64,000 nucleotides of DNA from Streptomyces asoensis (GCF_016860545.1 NZ_BNEB01000001.1:434001-498000); one strand, 5' to 3'; positions 24,116-33,046 are shown, counted from the stretch's first letter. The notes: generated from the letters alone by a model not told the origin. Translations and numbers: made by a program.

Positions 24116-25236
24116 CACGACACCTCCATCTTGGCGGTGGACTCGGCCGTAGCGGCGGACCCGGCGGGGGCCGCGGCCTGTCCGGCGCGCCTGCGCGCGG
24201 CGAACCCGGCGGCGAACTTCGCGCCGAACACCTTGGCGCGGAACTTCGGGGACTGGAGCAGGCAGACGACGATGACGACGGCGGCCTTGAAGACCAGGTT
24301 GGTCTGGGTCGGCACGCCGATGGTGTAGATCGTCGTGGTCAGGGTCTGGATGACGAGGGCGCCGACCACCGTGCCGCCGACCGAGAACCGGCCGCCCAGC
24401 AGCGAGGTGCCGCCGATCACCACGGCGAGGATCGCGTCGAGTTCGATCCACAGACCGGCGTTGTTGCCGTCCGCGGCGGAGGTGTTGGAGCTGATCATCA
24501 GGCCGGCGATGCCCGCGCACAGCGCGCAGAACGCATACACCATGATCTTGATGCGCCGGGACCTGATGCCCACCAGACGGCTGGCCTCGGCGTTGCCGCC
24601 GACCGCCTCGACCAGCAGACCGAGAGCCGTACGGCGGGTCAGCACCACGGTGACGGCCACGACGGCGGCCACCACGAAGATGGAGAACGGCAGGGTCAGC
24701 CAGTAGCCGCCGCCGATCAGCTTGTAGGGCTCGCTGTTGATGGTGATGATCTGGCCGTCGGTGATCAGCTGGGCGACCCCGCGGCCGGCGACCATGATGA
24801 TCAGCGTGGCGATGATCGGCTGGATGCCCATCCGGGCGACCAGGAAGCCGTTCCACAGGCCGCAGACGACGGCGGCCAGCAGGCCGAGGCCCATCGCCAG
24901 CAGCACTCCGGACAGGGCGCCCTGGTCCGCCTGGTCACTGATGTACGAGCAGGCCAGCGCCCCGGTGATGGCGACCACGGCGCCCACGGAGAGGTCGATG
25001 CCGCCGGTCGCGATGACCAGCGTCATACCGACCGCCACCAGGATCAGGGGCGAGCCGAACAGCACGATCGAGACGAGGCTGCCGTAGAGGTGGCCGTCGG
25101 CCATCTTGACCGAGAAGAAGTCGGGCGTGAAGGGAACGTTGACGAGCAGCAGCAGGACCAGGACCGCCACCGGCCAGAACAGGTGGTGGTGGGTCAGCGC
25201 TCGCCACCGGGAAGGGGTGGTCGACGAGGTGGTCAC
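24115..25236 (-). CDS. ytfT: Sugar ABC transporter permease (YtfT-like)
   Basis: A 373-residue permease of the ribose/galactofuranose group. Signature loops: TGGIDLSVGAVVAITGAL, QPIIATLIIMVAGRGVAQLI, VEAVGGNAEASRLVGI and IELDAILAVVIGGTSLLGG. The C-terminal tail of about 45 residues is Ala-rich and charged. It forms the heterodimeric membrane channel with the YjfF-like protein encoded next. It overlaps the ATPase gene by 4 nt (ATGA) and the next gene by 1 nt, so the operon is tightly coupled. Confidence 0.88.
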   Translation of the reverse strand: MTTSSTTPSRWRALTHHHLFWPVAVLVLLLLVNVPFTPDFFSVKMADGHLYGSLVSIVLFGSPLILVAVGMTLVIATGGIDLSVGAVVAITGALACSYISDQADQGALSGVLLAMGLGLLAAVVCGLWNGFLVARMGIQPIIATLIIMVAGRGVAQLITDGQIITINSEPYKLIGGGYWLTLPFSIFVVAAVVAVTVVLTRRTALGLLVEAVGGNAEASRLVGIRSRRIKIMVYAFCALCAGIAGLMISSNTSAADGNNAGLWIELDAILAVVIGGTSLLGGRFSVGGTVVGALVIQTLTTTIYTIGVPTQTNLVFKAAVVIVVCLLQSPKFRAKVFGAKFAAGFAARRRAGQAAAPAGSAATAESTAKMEVS

Positions 25237-26768
25237 TGGTGCTCTCCGCTCGCGATGGTCTCCAGGATCCGGGTCGTGGTGATCTCGGGCCCGTTGGCGA
25301 TCTGCGCCACCAGCCGGCGGTCGCGCAGCACTCCGATGGTGTGGCTGAGCCGGAGTACCTCCTCAAGCTCGGCCGCGATGTACAGCACGGACATGCCGTC
25401 CTCGGAGAGGGAGACGACGAGCTTCTGGATCTCCGCCTTGGCGCCGATGTCGATGCCGCGGGTCGGCTCGTCGAGGATCAGCAGCTTCGGCCGGGTGATC
25501 AGCCAGCGGGCCAGCAGCACCTTCTGCTGGTTGCCGCCGCTGAGCCGGCCCACCCGGGCCTCGGGGTCGGCGGGGCGGATGTCCAGCGCCTTGATGTACT
25601 TGGCGACGAGTTCGTCGCGCTGGGCGGCCGGGATCGGCCGGGTCCAGCCGCGGGAGGCCTGGAGGGCCAGAATGATGTTCTCCCGGACCGTCAGGTCGGG
25701 CACCAGGCCCTCGCTCTTGCGGTTCTCCGAGCAGAAGGCGACCCCGGCGTCGATCGCGTCGTTCGGGGCGCCCATCGACACCTGCTTGCCGCCGATGGCG
25801 ACCTTGCCGGCGTCCGGCTGATCGGCGCCGAAGAGCAGCCGGGCCAGTTCCGTACGGCCCGAGCCGAGCAGGCCGGCGAGCCCGATCACCTCGCCCTTCC
25901 TGATCTCCAGGTCGAACGGCGCGATGCCACCGGTCCTGCCGAGGCCGTCCGCGCTGAGCAGGGTCTCGCCCGCGCCGGAGTGCAGCTGGTGCTCGTGGAG
26001 CTCGTCGAGCTGGCCCATGGCCTTGCCGAGCATGAGCTGGACGAGACCGACCTGGTCGAGGTCGCCCACCAGGTGCTCCCCCACGAGGGTGCCGTTGCGC
26101 AGGACGGTCATCCGGTCGCAGACCTCGTAGATCTGGTCCAGGAAGTGCGAGACGAAGAGGATCGCCACGCCCTCGTCCTTGAGCCGGCGCATGAGGGCGA
26201 AGAGCTGGAGGACCTCGTCGCGGTCGAGGCTGGAGGTCGGCTCGTCGAGGATCAGCACCTTGGCGCCGGTCCGCTCGCCCTCGCCGCCGGTGCCCAACGA
26301 CCTGACGATCGCCACCAGTTGCTGCACGGCCAGCGGATACGAGGACAGCGGCGCGGTGACGTCGATGTCGAGCCCGAGGCGGTCCACCAGCTCCGCCGCC
26401 CGCCGGCGCAGCTCCTTCCACTGGATGCGGCCCGCACGGGTGGGCTCCCGCCCGATGAAGATGTTCTCCGCCACCGACAGGTTGGGGCAGAGGTTGACCT
26501 CCTGGTAGACGGTGCTGATGCCGGCCTGCTGGGCCTGCAACGGGCTGGCGATGCGCACGGGTTCGCCGTCCAGCGTGATCGTGCCGCCGTCGAGGGGGTG
26601 GACCCCCGTGAGCACCTTGATGAGCGTGGACTTGCCCGCGCCGTTCTCGCCCATCAGGGCGTGGATCTCGCCGGGGAAGAGCCGGAAGTCGACATCCGAC
26701 AGAGCCCGTACCCCCGGAAACTCCTTGACTATGCCCGTCATTTCCAGGACGGGCCGTGGCTCTGCCAT
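25233..26768 (-). CDS. ytfR: Sugar ABC transporter ATP-binding protein (YtfR-like, two NBDs)
   Basis: A 511-residue double-ABC ATPase of the RbsA/MglA/YtfR class that powers monosaccharide uptake. The first nucleotide-binding domain has Walker [10 protein letters not shown] (residues 40-48), and Walker B with [16 protein letters not shown]. The second, starting near 255, has the expected degenerate Walker A GLLGSGRTE and signature [15 protein letters not shown] followed by [14 protein letters not shown]. Start ATG 26768. It is second in the operon behind the binding-protein gene (95-nt gap) and overlaps ytfT. Confidence 0.92.
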   Translation of the reverse strand: MAEPRPVLEMTGIVKEFPGVRALSDVDFRLFPGEIHALMGENGAGKSTLIKVLTGVHPLDGGTITLDGEPVRIASPLQAQQAGISTVYQEVNLCPNLSVAENIFIGREPTRAGRIQWKELRRRAAELVDRLGLDIDVTAPLSSYPLAVQQLVAIVRSLGTGGEGERTGAKVLILDEPTSSLDRDEVLQLFALMRRLKDEGVAILFVSHFLDQIYEVCDRMTVLRNGTLVGEHLVGDLDQVGLVQLMLGKAMGQLDELHEHQLHSGAGETLLSADGLGRTGGIAPFDLEIRKGEVIGLAGLLGSGRTELARLLFGADQPDAGKVAIGGKQVSMGAPNDAIDAGVAFCSENRKSEGLVPDLTVRENIILALQASRGWTRPIPAAQRDELVAKYIKALDIRPADPEARVGRLSGGNQQKVLLARWLITRPKLLILDEPTRGIDIGAKAEIQKLVVSLSEDGMSVLYIAAELEEVLRLSHTIGVLRDRRLVAQIANGPEITTTRILETIASGEHQ

Positions 26769-26863
26769 GGCAGCGCTCCTCGTGAGATTCGTTCAGGCCC
26801 GCAGGGAGCCCCGGCGCCGACGGCTCGGCCGGCCGAGGGCTCCCTGCCGGTGGGTGCGGTCGG

Positions 26864-27871
26864 TCAGTACTTGCGGCTCGGGAGCGCGGCCGCGGCCTGG
26901 TCCTGCATGAAGTCGCCCTCCTTGGTCTTGATCCAGCGCTCGACCGACTCGCCGTTCTTGACCTTCTTCACGACGTCCATCAGCTGGGGGCCGAGCAGCG
27001 GGTTGCACTCGACGATGGCGTTGATCTTGCCCTCGGACATGGCGACGAAGCCGTCCTTCACGCCGTCGATCGAGACGATCAGGATGTCCTTGCCGGGCTT
27101 CTTGCCGGCCGCCTCGATGGACTGGATGGCGCCGATGGCCATGTCGTCGTTGTGGGCGAAGAGGACGTTGATGTCCGGGTTGGACTGGAGGAAGGCGGCC
27201 ATGACCTGCTTGCCGCCGGCGCGGGTGAAGTCACCGGTCTGGCTGACGACGACCTTCCAGTCGCTCGCGTGGTCGGCGTCCATGACCTCCTTGAAGCCCT
27301 TCGCGCGCTCGATCGCCGGGGCGGCACCGGTGGTGCCCTCCAACTGGGCGATCTTCACCGGGCCCTTGAGGCCGGCCTTCGCGATGACCTTCTCGAGGAT
27401 CTTGGCGGCGCGGCGGCCCTCGTCGGTGAAGTCGGAGCCGACCAGCGTGACGTACAGGGAGTCGTCGGAGGTCTCGACGGAGCGGTCGGTGAGGACCACC
27501 GGGATCTTCTTGGCCTTGGCCTCCTTCAGCACCGCGTCCCAGCCCGTGACGACCACCGGCGAGAAGGCGATGACGTCCACGCCCTGGGTGATGTAGCTGC
27601 GGATCGCCGAGATCTGGTTCTCCTGCTTCTGCTGCGCGTCGGAGAACTTGAGGTTGTAGCCCGCCGCCTTGGCCGCGTCCTTGACCGAGGTGGTGTTGGC
27701 GCTGCGCCAGCCGCTCTCCGAGCCGACCTGGGAGAAGCCGAGGGTGATCGCCTTGCCGCCGTCCCCGGAGGAGCCGCCGCCGGTGCTGTCGTCCTCCTTG
27801 GCACAGGCCGCCAGGCCGCCCGCCGCCGCCACGCCGACCGCCGCGGTGAGGAAGTTTCTTCTGCTGAGCAT
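26864..27871 (-). CDS. ytfQ: Sugar-binding lipoprotein of the YtfQ-like importer
   Basis: A 335-residue periplasmic-binding-protein-like receptor of the ribose/galactofuranose type 1 fold. The N-terminus MLSRRNFLTAAVGV carries a twin-arginine motif and ends in a lipobox with Cys23 (LAAC), so it should be exported folded by Tat and lipid-anchored. Ligand-fold landmarks: TLGFSQVGSESGWR, VDVIAFSPVVVTGWD, LFAHNDDMAIGAIQSIEAAG and DILIVSIDGVKDGF. YtfQ itself binds galactofuranose; the FSQ-GSESGWR start is typical of YtfQ-type proteins. ATG 27871 is preceded by an AGGAGAA ribosome-binding site. Confidence 0.88.
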   Translation of the reverse strand: MLSRRNFLTAAVGVAAAGGLAACAKEDDSTGGGSSGDGGKAITLGFSQVGSESGWRSANTTSVKDAAKAAGYNLKFSDAQQKQENQISAIRSYITQGVDVIAFSPVVVTGWDAVLKEAKAKKIPVVLTDRSVETSDDSLYVTLVGSDFTDEGRRAAKILEKVIAKAGLKGPVKIAQLEGTTGAAPAIERAKGFKEVMDADHASDWKVVVSQTGDFTRAGGKQVMAAFLQSNPDINVLFAHNDDMAIGAIQSIEAAGKKPGKDILIVSIDGVKDGFVAMSEGKINAIVECNPLLGPQLMDVVKKVKNGESVERWIKTKEGDFMQDQAAAALPSRKY

Positions 27872-28003
27872 GTTCTTCTCCTTTGAAGAGCCGGCCCGGG
27901 GACGGACCTGCTGGTACTCGGGGGACCGGCCGCACTGCGTCCAGCCTGTCGATCACTGTTCGGAATTTCGGTCATACGCCGGTCAGGGCGTCCGACCGGT
28001 CCG

Positions 28004-29050
28004 TCAGAGGGGCACGCCCTCCGGCTGAGCGGCGTGGGGGAAGGTGCTTGCGCGGACGACGAGTTGGGGCTCGATGGCGGTCCGGGACGAGGCGGTGGGC
28101 GGGCGGCCCTCGATCTGCTCCAGGAGCAGGGCGATGCCCCGCTTGCCCACCGCCGAGAAGTCCTGCCGCACGGTGGTGAGGGGAGGCGCGAAGAACTCCG
28201 CCTCCGGGATGTCGTCGAAGCCGACCACCGCGACGTCCTGCGGGGTGCGGACCCCCGCCTCCCGCAGGGCCCGCAACACCCCCAGCGCCATCTGGTCGTT
28301 GGCGACGAAGACCGCGGTCAGCCCCCGGCCCACCCAGCCGGCCAGTTCCTGGCCCGCGCGGTAGCCCGACAGCGGACTCCAGTCCCCCCGCAGCAGCAGG
28401 GGCGGTTCGATGCCCGCCGCCTCCAGGGCCGCCCGCCAGCCGGCGGTCCGGTCGACCGCCTCCTGCCAGTCCTCGGGCCCTGCGAGGTGCCAGACGTTGC
28501 GGTGGCCGGCGGCCAGCAGATGACCGGTCGCCAGCCGTGCTCCGAGGTGCTGGTCCACACCGACACCGGGAGTGTCCATGGTGGATCCGCCGCCCACGAC
28601 CACCACCGGGAAGGGATGGCGCAGTTCGGCCAGGGCGTCCACCGCCGACCGCTGCGGGGCGATGGCGACGACCCCCTCCACCCCGCCGTCACTGAGGTGG
28701 TCCAGCGCCTGCGAGAGCTTCTCCATGGTCAGTTCGCGCAGACTGACCGTCGAGACCAGGTACCCCTCGGCGCGGGCGGCCTCCTCCAGCGCGAACAACG
28801 TGCTGGCCGGTCCGTAGAGGGTCGTGTCGGAGGCGACCACGCCCAGCGTCCGGGTGCGCCGGGTCGCCAGGGCCCGTGCGGAGGAGTTGCGGCGGTAGCC
28901 CATCTCCTCGATGGCGCGCAGGACCCTGTCCCGGGTCGCGTCGCGCACGTTGGGGTGGTCGCCCAGCACCCGGGAGACCGTCTGGTGCGAGACGCCGGCC
29001 TGGCGGGCCACGTCGGCCATGGTGGGCGGTCGGAGCTGAATGTGTGTCAC
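28004..29050 (-). CDS. LacI-family repressor of the sugar importer operon
   Basis: A 348-residue regulator. The HTH and hinge read TMADVARQAGVSHQTVSRVL and GYRRNSSARALATRRT; the sensor domain has FVANDQMALGVLRALREAGV and VVGFDDIPEAEFF, the standard type 1 binding fold. GTG 29050 is chosen because a near-perfect GGAGG lies 7 nt upstream; longer readings add unconserved sequence. It is the first gene of the same-strand run lacI-ytfQ-ytfR-ytfT-yjfF with a 132-nt gap before ytfQ and a lac-type operator upstream of itself, so it probably represses the whole operon, with sugar as inducer. Confidence 0.92.
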   Translation of the reverse strand: MTHIQLRPPTMADVARQAGVSHQTVSRVLGDHPNVRDATRDRVLRAIEEMGYRRNSSARALATRRTRTLGVVASDTTLYGPASTLFALEEAARAEGYLVSTVSLRELTMEKLSQALDHLSDGGVEGVVAIAPQRSAVDALAELRHPFPVVVVGGGSTMDTPGVGVDQHLGARLATGHLLAAGHRNVWHLAGPEDWQEAVDRTAGWRAALEAAGIEPPLLLRGDWSPLSGYRAGQELAGWVGRGLTAVFVANDQMALGVLRALREAGVRTPQDVAVVGFDDIPEAEFFAPPLTTVRQDFSAVGKRGIALLLEQIEGRPPTASSRTAIEPQLVVRASTFPHAAQPEGVPL

Positions 29051-29540
29051 GGCCGCACCTCCTTGGCGCTCGGCTGCCGGTAAGTCGTCGGACGCGGGCG
29101 GGCGGTCCCGCTCCGCCGGCTTCACCCCGAAGTCCCGGGGGCGCCGAACTCACGGACCCAAGGCCCCAGTTGGGACGCAACGGACACGACTCTCGTACCT
29201 CCCCCGTTTCGGAGCGGTCACCGACCGGTGAACGCGGAGGTCATTGTGAGCGCTAACAATTCACGGCGGTCAAGAGGGCTGCACGGGAAGGTCGTCACGG
29301 TTCCATAACGCGATTTCCCCCGACGGCACATCGTCCCTGGTCAGGGCCCTGACAAGGGTGCGGGGCAGGAACCCGGCCGCGACGGCCCCACGGAGGCCCG
29401 CGCGGCCCGGATCCGGCGAACTCGCGTCCACGGCGCCGGACATGCGCGATCGACGGACGTTCGACACACCGCCCTGGACGGACGTCCAGCCGGGCCGGCG
29501 CCCACTCGCCGGCGCATCCGGCCGGCCGCCCGCGTCTGCG
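29051..29540. other. Non-coding gap upstream of the lacI gene
   Basis: The 490-nt gap contains the lacI promoter/operator (29243-29273) and about 190 nt of leader before the lacI GTG. I see no credible gene; the part beyond 29280 shows nothing I recognise. Confidence 0.6.
29243..29273 (-). promoter_or_regulatory. lacI promoter overlapping a symmetric lac-type operator
   Basis: On the minus strand TTGACC (29268-29273) and CACAAT (29243-29248) are 19 bp apart. The plus-strand 18-mer ATTGTGAGCGCTAACAAT (29243-29260) differs at a single base from the ideal symmetric E. coli lac operator and covers the -10 and spacer, fitting autorepression. Confidence 0.82.
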
Positions 29541-30509
29541 CTACGAGCACCACCACAGGAAGCGCGTGCAGGTCTGGGACGGCGAAGGGGCGGGGGCCGT
29601 CGCGGACGGCGAGGGGTCGGCGGTCGGGGTGGAGCCCGCGCCGGAGCCCGGATCCTCGGGGGACGTGGTCGCGGAGGCCTCCCCGGAGGAACCCGGCAGG
29701 GGGGCCGACTGGGCCTCCTTGTCCGGACCCGGCGAGGCCGACGCGCCCGTCGGGGACGCCGAGACCGACGCGGAGGCGGAGACGCTCGCCGAGGGGGAGG
29801 CGGTGCCGTCGGCCGGGTCCGTCCGGCCGCCCGGAGCCCGCTCGGACGCGCTGGGCTCCGTGGCCGAACCGTCGGCCTCGGCCGACTCGCCCCCGGCCGC
29901 CGACTGGTTGCCGGGAGACGTGAACCCCGGTGCGTCCACGCCGAGTTCGGCCAGACTCAGACCGGCCGCGGCCAGCGCGAAGCCGACGCCGATCAGCACC
30001 ACGCGCTTACGGCGCCGGCGATGCGCCGAGGCCTTGCGGTCGCGGCGGCTCGCGTCGGGCGCGGCGGCCGCGCCCTTGGGGCCGCGCCGGCCGCCCCGGC
30101 CCGGCTCCCGGCGCCGCGCGGCACGACCGCCCCGCGCCTCGCCGGCGTCGGCCCCGTCGCCCTCGGGATCACCGTCACCGTCGGGGTCGGCGGATCCGCC
30201 GTCGCCATCGCGGTCACCGCGACCGCCGCGGTCGTCCCGACCTCCCTGATCATCACGGTCACCCTGGCCGCCGTAGGCGCCATGGTCGCCGTGACCACCG
30301 GTGTCGCCGTGCGCACCGGTACCGCCGTGGACGTCCTGGGCCGTGGGGAGATCCGGTGGGTAGGACTGCGGCGCGTGGGGCTGCGGCGGGCCGGGTTCGG
30401 GCTCGTACGCGGCGGGCGGATACGCGCCTGGCTGCGGGGCCGGTGCGCCGCACCCCGGGCAGGCGAGGGCGCCGTTGAGGTGCCTTCGGCACGGGAGGCA
30501 GTAGTCCAT
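29541..30509 (-). CDS. SCO2400-family membrane protein with N-terminal zinc ribbon
   Basis: A 322-residue protein. The N-terminus MDYCLPCRRHLNGALACPGCG has two CxxC pairs, a likely zinc ribbon. A Pro/Tyr-rich stretch and a long Gly/Asp/His-rich disordered region follow, then a basic patch (DASRRDRKASAHRRRRKR), one transmembrane helix (VVLIGVGFALAAAGLSLAEL, about residues 170-190) and a Ser/Ala/Pro-rich extracellular tail ending CTRFLWWCS with two Cys. Topology would be N-in, C-out. I recall this architecture as the uncharacterised 'SCO2400 family'. Its position beside the sugar genes is conserved in my memory of S. coelicolor but gives no function. Confidence 0.75.
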   Translation of the reverse strand: MDYCLPCRRHLNGALACPGCGAPAPQPGAYPPAAYEPEPGPPQPHAPQSYPPDLPTAQDVHGGTGAHGDTGGHGDHGAYGGQGDRDDQGGRDDRGGRGDRDGDGGSADPDGDGDPEGDGADAGEARGGRAARRREPGRGGRRGPKGAAAAPDASRRDRKASAHRRRRKRVVLIGVGFALAAAGLSLAELGVDAPGFTSPGNQSAAGGESAEADGSATEPSASERAPGGRTDPADGTASPSASVSASASVSASPTGASASPGPDKEAQSAPLPGSSGEASATTSPEDPGSGAGSTPTADPSPSATAPAPSPSQTCTRFLWWCS

Positions 30510-30680
30510 GACGCGGGAAGACTAGGTTCCCGGACGGTCACATACCGGGGCGCGCCTGTGAAAGTTGTGTGGGAAACCGGCCATACCGGCGCGGTAACTT
30601 GAGTGAGCTGGCACACATCGCGCGACCCGAAGTTTCGAAAGAAGCACCGAAACCGTCGAAACCGTTACCTGCAAGACCCA

Positions 30681-30710
30681 TTGACACTCGGCTCGCACGG
30701 TCCTTACTGT
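30681..30710 (+). promoter_or_regulatory. Promoter of the sugar-acid dehydratase operon
   Basis: TTGACA (30681-30686) and TACTGT (30705-30710) are separated by 18 bp. Transcription should start near 30717, inside the downstream operator pair. Confidence 0.7.
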
Positions 30711-30712
30711 CT

Positions 30713-30747
30713 GCCCAGCATTTCGAACATGTGACGAAATCTCGAAC
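30713..30747 (+). promoter_or_regulatory. Tandem 16-bp operator pair before the dehydratase gene
   Basis: Two 16-bp elements ending in CGAAC lie 19 nt apart: GCCCAGCATTTCGAAC (30713-30728) and TGACGAAATCTCGAAC (30732-30747). The first begins 3 nt after the -10 box. The same spacing and motif occur at the arabinanase, arabinofuranosidase and iclR genes. A further TTTCGAAA (30633-30640) lies upstream. Confidence 0.65.
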
Positions 30748-30765
30748 AGCCGAAGGGTAACTTCC

Positions 30766-31926
30766 GTGCGCATCACCGGAATCAGCACGCACGTGGTCGG
30801 GACGCCGTGGCGCAACCTGACCTACGTCCTGGTGCACACCGACGAGGGCATCACGGGTGTCGGAGAGACCCGCATGCTGGGTCACACCGACGCGCTGATC
30901 GGCTATCTGAAGGAGGCGGAGGCCAACCACATTCTCGGCTCCGACCCGTTCGCTGTCGAGGATCTGGTCAAGCGGATGAAGTACGGCGACTACGGGCGGG
31001 CCGGCGAGATCGTGATGTCGGGCATCGCCGTCGTCGAGATGGCCTGCTGGGACATCAAGGGCAAGGCCCTCGGCGTGCCCGTCTGGCAGCTCCTCGGCGG
31101 CAAGGTCACCGACAAGGTCAAGGCCTACGCCAACGGCTGGTACACCACCGAGCGCACCCCGGAGGCGTACCACAAGGCCGCCCAGGGCGTCATGGAGCGC
31201 GGCTACAAGGCGCTCAAGATCGACCCCTTCGGCACCGGGCACTTCGAGCTGGACCACCAGCAGACCCTCTACGCCGTCTCCCTCATCGAGGCGGTGCGCG
31301 ACGCCATCGGGCCGGACGCCGAACTGATGCTGGAGATGCACGGCCGCTTCTCCCCCGCCACCGCCGTGCGACTGGCCAACGAGCTCGCGCCCTTCAAGCC
31401 CGCCTGGCTCGAGGAGCCCTGCCCGCCGGAGAACCTGAAGGCGCTGGAGAAGGTCGCCGCCAAGGTGGACATCCCGGTCGCCACGGGTGAGCGCATCCAC
31501 GACCGCATCGAGTTCCGCGAGCTCTTCGAGAGCCAGGCCGTGGACATCATCCAGCCGGACGTCGGTCACATCGGCGGCATCTGGGAGACGCGCAAGCTGG
31601 CCGCGACCGCCGAGACGCACTACGTGCTCGTCGCCCCGCACAACGTCGGCGGCCCGGTCCTCACCGCGGCCTCGCTCCAGGTAGGGTTCACCTCCCCGAA
31701 CTTCAAGATCCTCGAGCACTTCAACGACTTCGCCGACGCGGAGATCAAGAAGGTCGTCAAGGGCGCGCCCGAGGTGATCGACGGCTACTTCCACCTCTCC
31801 GACAAGCCCGGTCTGGGTGTCGAGCTCGATGTCGACGCCGCGGCCGAGTTCCCGCAGCAGCAGGCGCGCTTCGACCTGTGGGCCGAGGGCTGGGAGCAGC
31901 GCAAGCCGAAGGGCAGCACCAAGTGA
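30766..31926 (+). CDS. Mandelate racemase/muconate lactonizing-type acid-sugar dehydratase
   Basis: A 386-residue enolase-superfamily enzyme. Metal ligands are the Glu residues in ELMLEMHGRFS, AWLEEPCPP and VATGERIHDR. The catalytic His pair is HGR (in EMHGRFS) and the APHNVGGP His, the set seen in D-galactonate dehydratase (DgoD) and related acid-sugar dehydratases rather than racemases; the C-terminal DKPGLGVELD matches DgoD too. Predicted reaction: an aldonate to a 2-keto-3-deoxy-aldonate; the sugar is unknown, but the operator pair links it to arabinan genes. GTG 30766 start. It overlaps the next gene by 4 nt (GTGA). Confidence 0.87.
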   Translation: MRITGISTHVVGTPWRNLTYVLVHTDEGITGVGETRMLGHTDALIGYLKEAEANHILGSDPFAVEDLVKRMKYGDYGRAGEIVMSGIAVVEMACWDIKGKALGVPVWQLLGGKVTDKVKAYANGWYTTERTPEAYHKAAQGVMERGYKALKIDPFGTGHFELDHQQTLYAVSLIEAVRDAIGPDAELMLEMHGRFSPATAVRLANELAPFKPAWLEEPCPPENLKALEKVAAKVDIPVATGERIHDRIEFRELFESQAVDIIQPDVGHIGGIWETRKLAATAETHYVLVAPHNVGGPVLTAASLQVGFTSPNFKILEHFNDFADAEIKKVVKGAPEVIDGYFHLSDKPGLGVELDVDAAAEFPQQQARFDLWAEGWEQRKPKGSTK

Positions 31927-32927
31927 GCACAGCCGTCGTCGTCGAGGCGCCCGGGGAGCACCGGCTCGTCGCGCACGAGCCGCGGCGCCCGGAGCCCGGC
32001 GAGGCGCTGGTACGCGTCCACGCCACCGGCATCTGCGGCAGCGACCGCGAGGTGTACCAGGGCAACCGGCCCGAGGGGTACGTCCGTTACCCGCTGACCC
32101 CGGGCCACGAGTGGTCCGGGACGGTCGAGGCGGTCGGCGCCGGGGTCCCCTCGTCGCTCGTCGGCCGCAAGGTCGTCGGGGAGGGGTTCCGCAACTGCCA
32201 GGTCTGCGACCGCTGCCACGCGGGCGAGACGACCCTGTGCACGGACGGGTACGAGGAGACCGGCTTCACCCAGCCGGGGGCCATGGCGTCCACCCTCACC
32301 CTGCCGGCCCGGCTGCTGCACGTCCTGGCGGACGACGCCGACCTCACGGCGGCGGCCCTGCTCGAACCCGCCGCCTGCATCGCGGCCGCCGCGATCAAGG
32401 GGCGGGCGCTGCCCGGCGAGAAGGTGGCCGTCGTCGGCACCGGCACGCTGGGGATGTTCGCCGTCCAGTTCCTCAAGGCGGGTTCCCCGGCCGAACTGCT
32501 GGTCGTCGGGACGCGCCGGGACCGGGAGGGCCTCTCCCGGCAGTTCGGCGCCTCGGACTTCCGGACCCGGGACGAGGAACTGCCGGACGACTTCGACGTC
32601 GTCATCGAGACCGCGGGATCGGCGTCCGCCGCGCGTACCGCGGCGTCGCTGCTCAGGCGCGGCGGACGGCTGGTGCTGACGGGGATCCCGGCGGCCGGCG
32701 CCGACGGGCTCGACCCGACGGACCTGGTCGTACGGCAGCTGGAGGTGCACACCGTCTTCGGCGCTCCCCCGGACGCCTGGTCGCACACCGTCCGGGTGTT
32801 CGGCGCCGGACTGCTGGACCCGCTGCCGCTGGTCACGCACGAGCTGCCGCTCGCCGAGTTCTCCGAGGCGATCGAGCTGGTGGGGTCCGGCGACCCGAAG
32901 GTGGGCAAGGTGCTGCTCAAGCCGTAG
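31923..32927 (+). CDS. Zinc-dependent alcohol/sugar dehydrogenase
   Basis: A 334-residue medium-chain dehydrogenase. The catalytic zinc site uses Cys in ATGICGSDREVY and the His-Glu of LTPGHEWSG; the structural-zinc loop is present as NCQVCDRCHAGETTLC with four Cys. The Rossmann nucleotide site is VAVVGTGTLGMFAVQ. It probably oxidises a sugar, polyol or keto-deoxy sugar acid in the pathway begun by the upstream dehydratase, to which it is coupled by a GTGA overlap. A perfect 17-bp hairpin follows and seems to end this two-gene unit. Confidence 0.9.
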   Translation: MSTAVVVEAPGEHRLVAHEPRRPEPGEALVRVHATGICGSDREVYQGNRPEGYVRYPLTPGHEWSGTVEAVGAGVPSSLVGRKVVGEGFRNCQVCDRCHAGETTLCTDGYEETGFTQPGAMASTLTLPARLLHVLADDADLTAAALLEPAACIAAAAIKGRALPGEKVAVVGTGTLGMFAVQFLKAGSPAELLVVGTRRDREGLSRQFGASDFRTRDEELPDDFDVVIETAGSASAARTAASLLRRGGRLVLTGIPAAGADGLDPTDLVVRQLEVHTVFGAPPDAWSHTVRVFGAGLLDPLPLVTHELPLAEFSEAIELVGSGDPKVGKVLLKP

Positions 32928-32940
32928 GTCCCGACAAGCC

Positions 32941-32983
32941 GTACGCCGGTGCGGGGCCACCTGACCGCCCCGCACCGGCGTAC
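32941..32983 (+). terminator. Perfect 17-bp hairpin after the dehydrogenase gene
   Basis: GTACGCCGGTGCGGGGC (32941-32957) pairs exactly with 32967-32983 around a 9-nt loop, 13 nt after the stop. It separates the dehydratase/dehydrogenase pair from the U32-like gene, which has its own putative operators. Confidence 0.8.
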
Positions 32984-32997
32984 ACCCAGCCCCGCAC

Positions 32998-33032
32998 GAC
33001 CTGAGCCGCGAACCTTGACCGACATATCGAAC
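32998..33032 (+). promoter_or_regulatory. Weaker tandem CGAAC pair before the U32-like gene
   Basis: GACCTGAGCCGCGAAC (32998-33013) and GACCGACATATCGAAC (33017-33032) again end in CGAAC 19 nt apart, but the left arms match the palindrome poorly. I see no convincing -35/-10 in the expected place, so this is a tentative member of the set. Confidence 0.35.
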
Positions 33033-33046
33033 ACGAAGGACGGCAT

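Noticed and set aside
30720-30740. Palindrome ATTTCG-N9-CGAAAT as an independent operator
   Set aside because: It arises from the overlap of the two 16-bp elements at 30713-30747, whose 19-nt spacing is shared with other promoters, so I treat those as the real sites.
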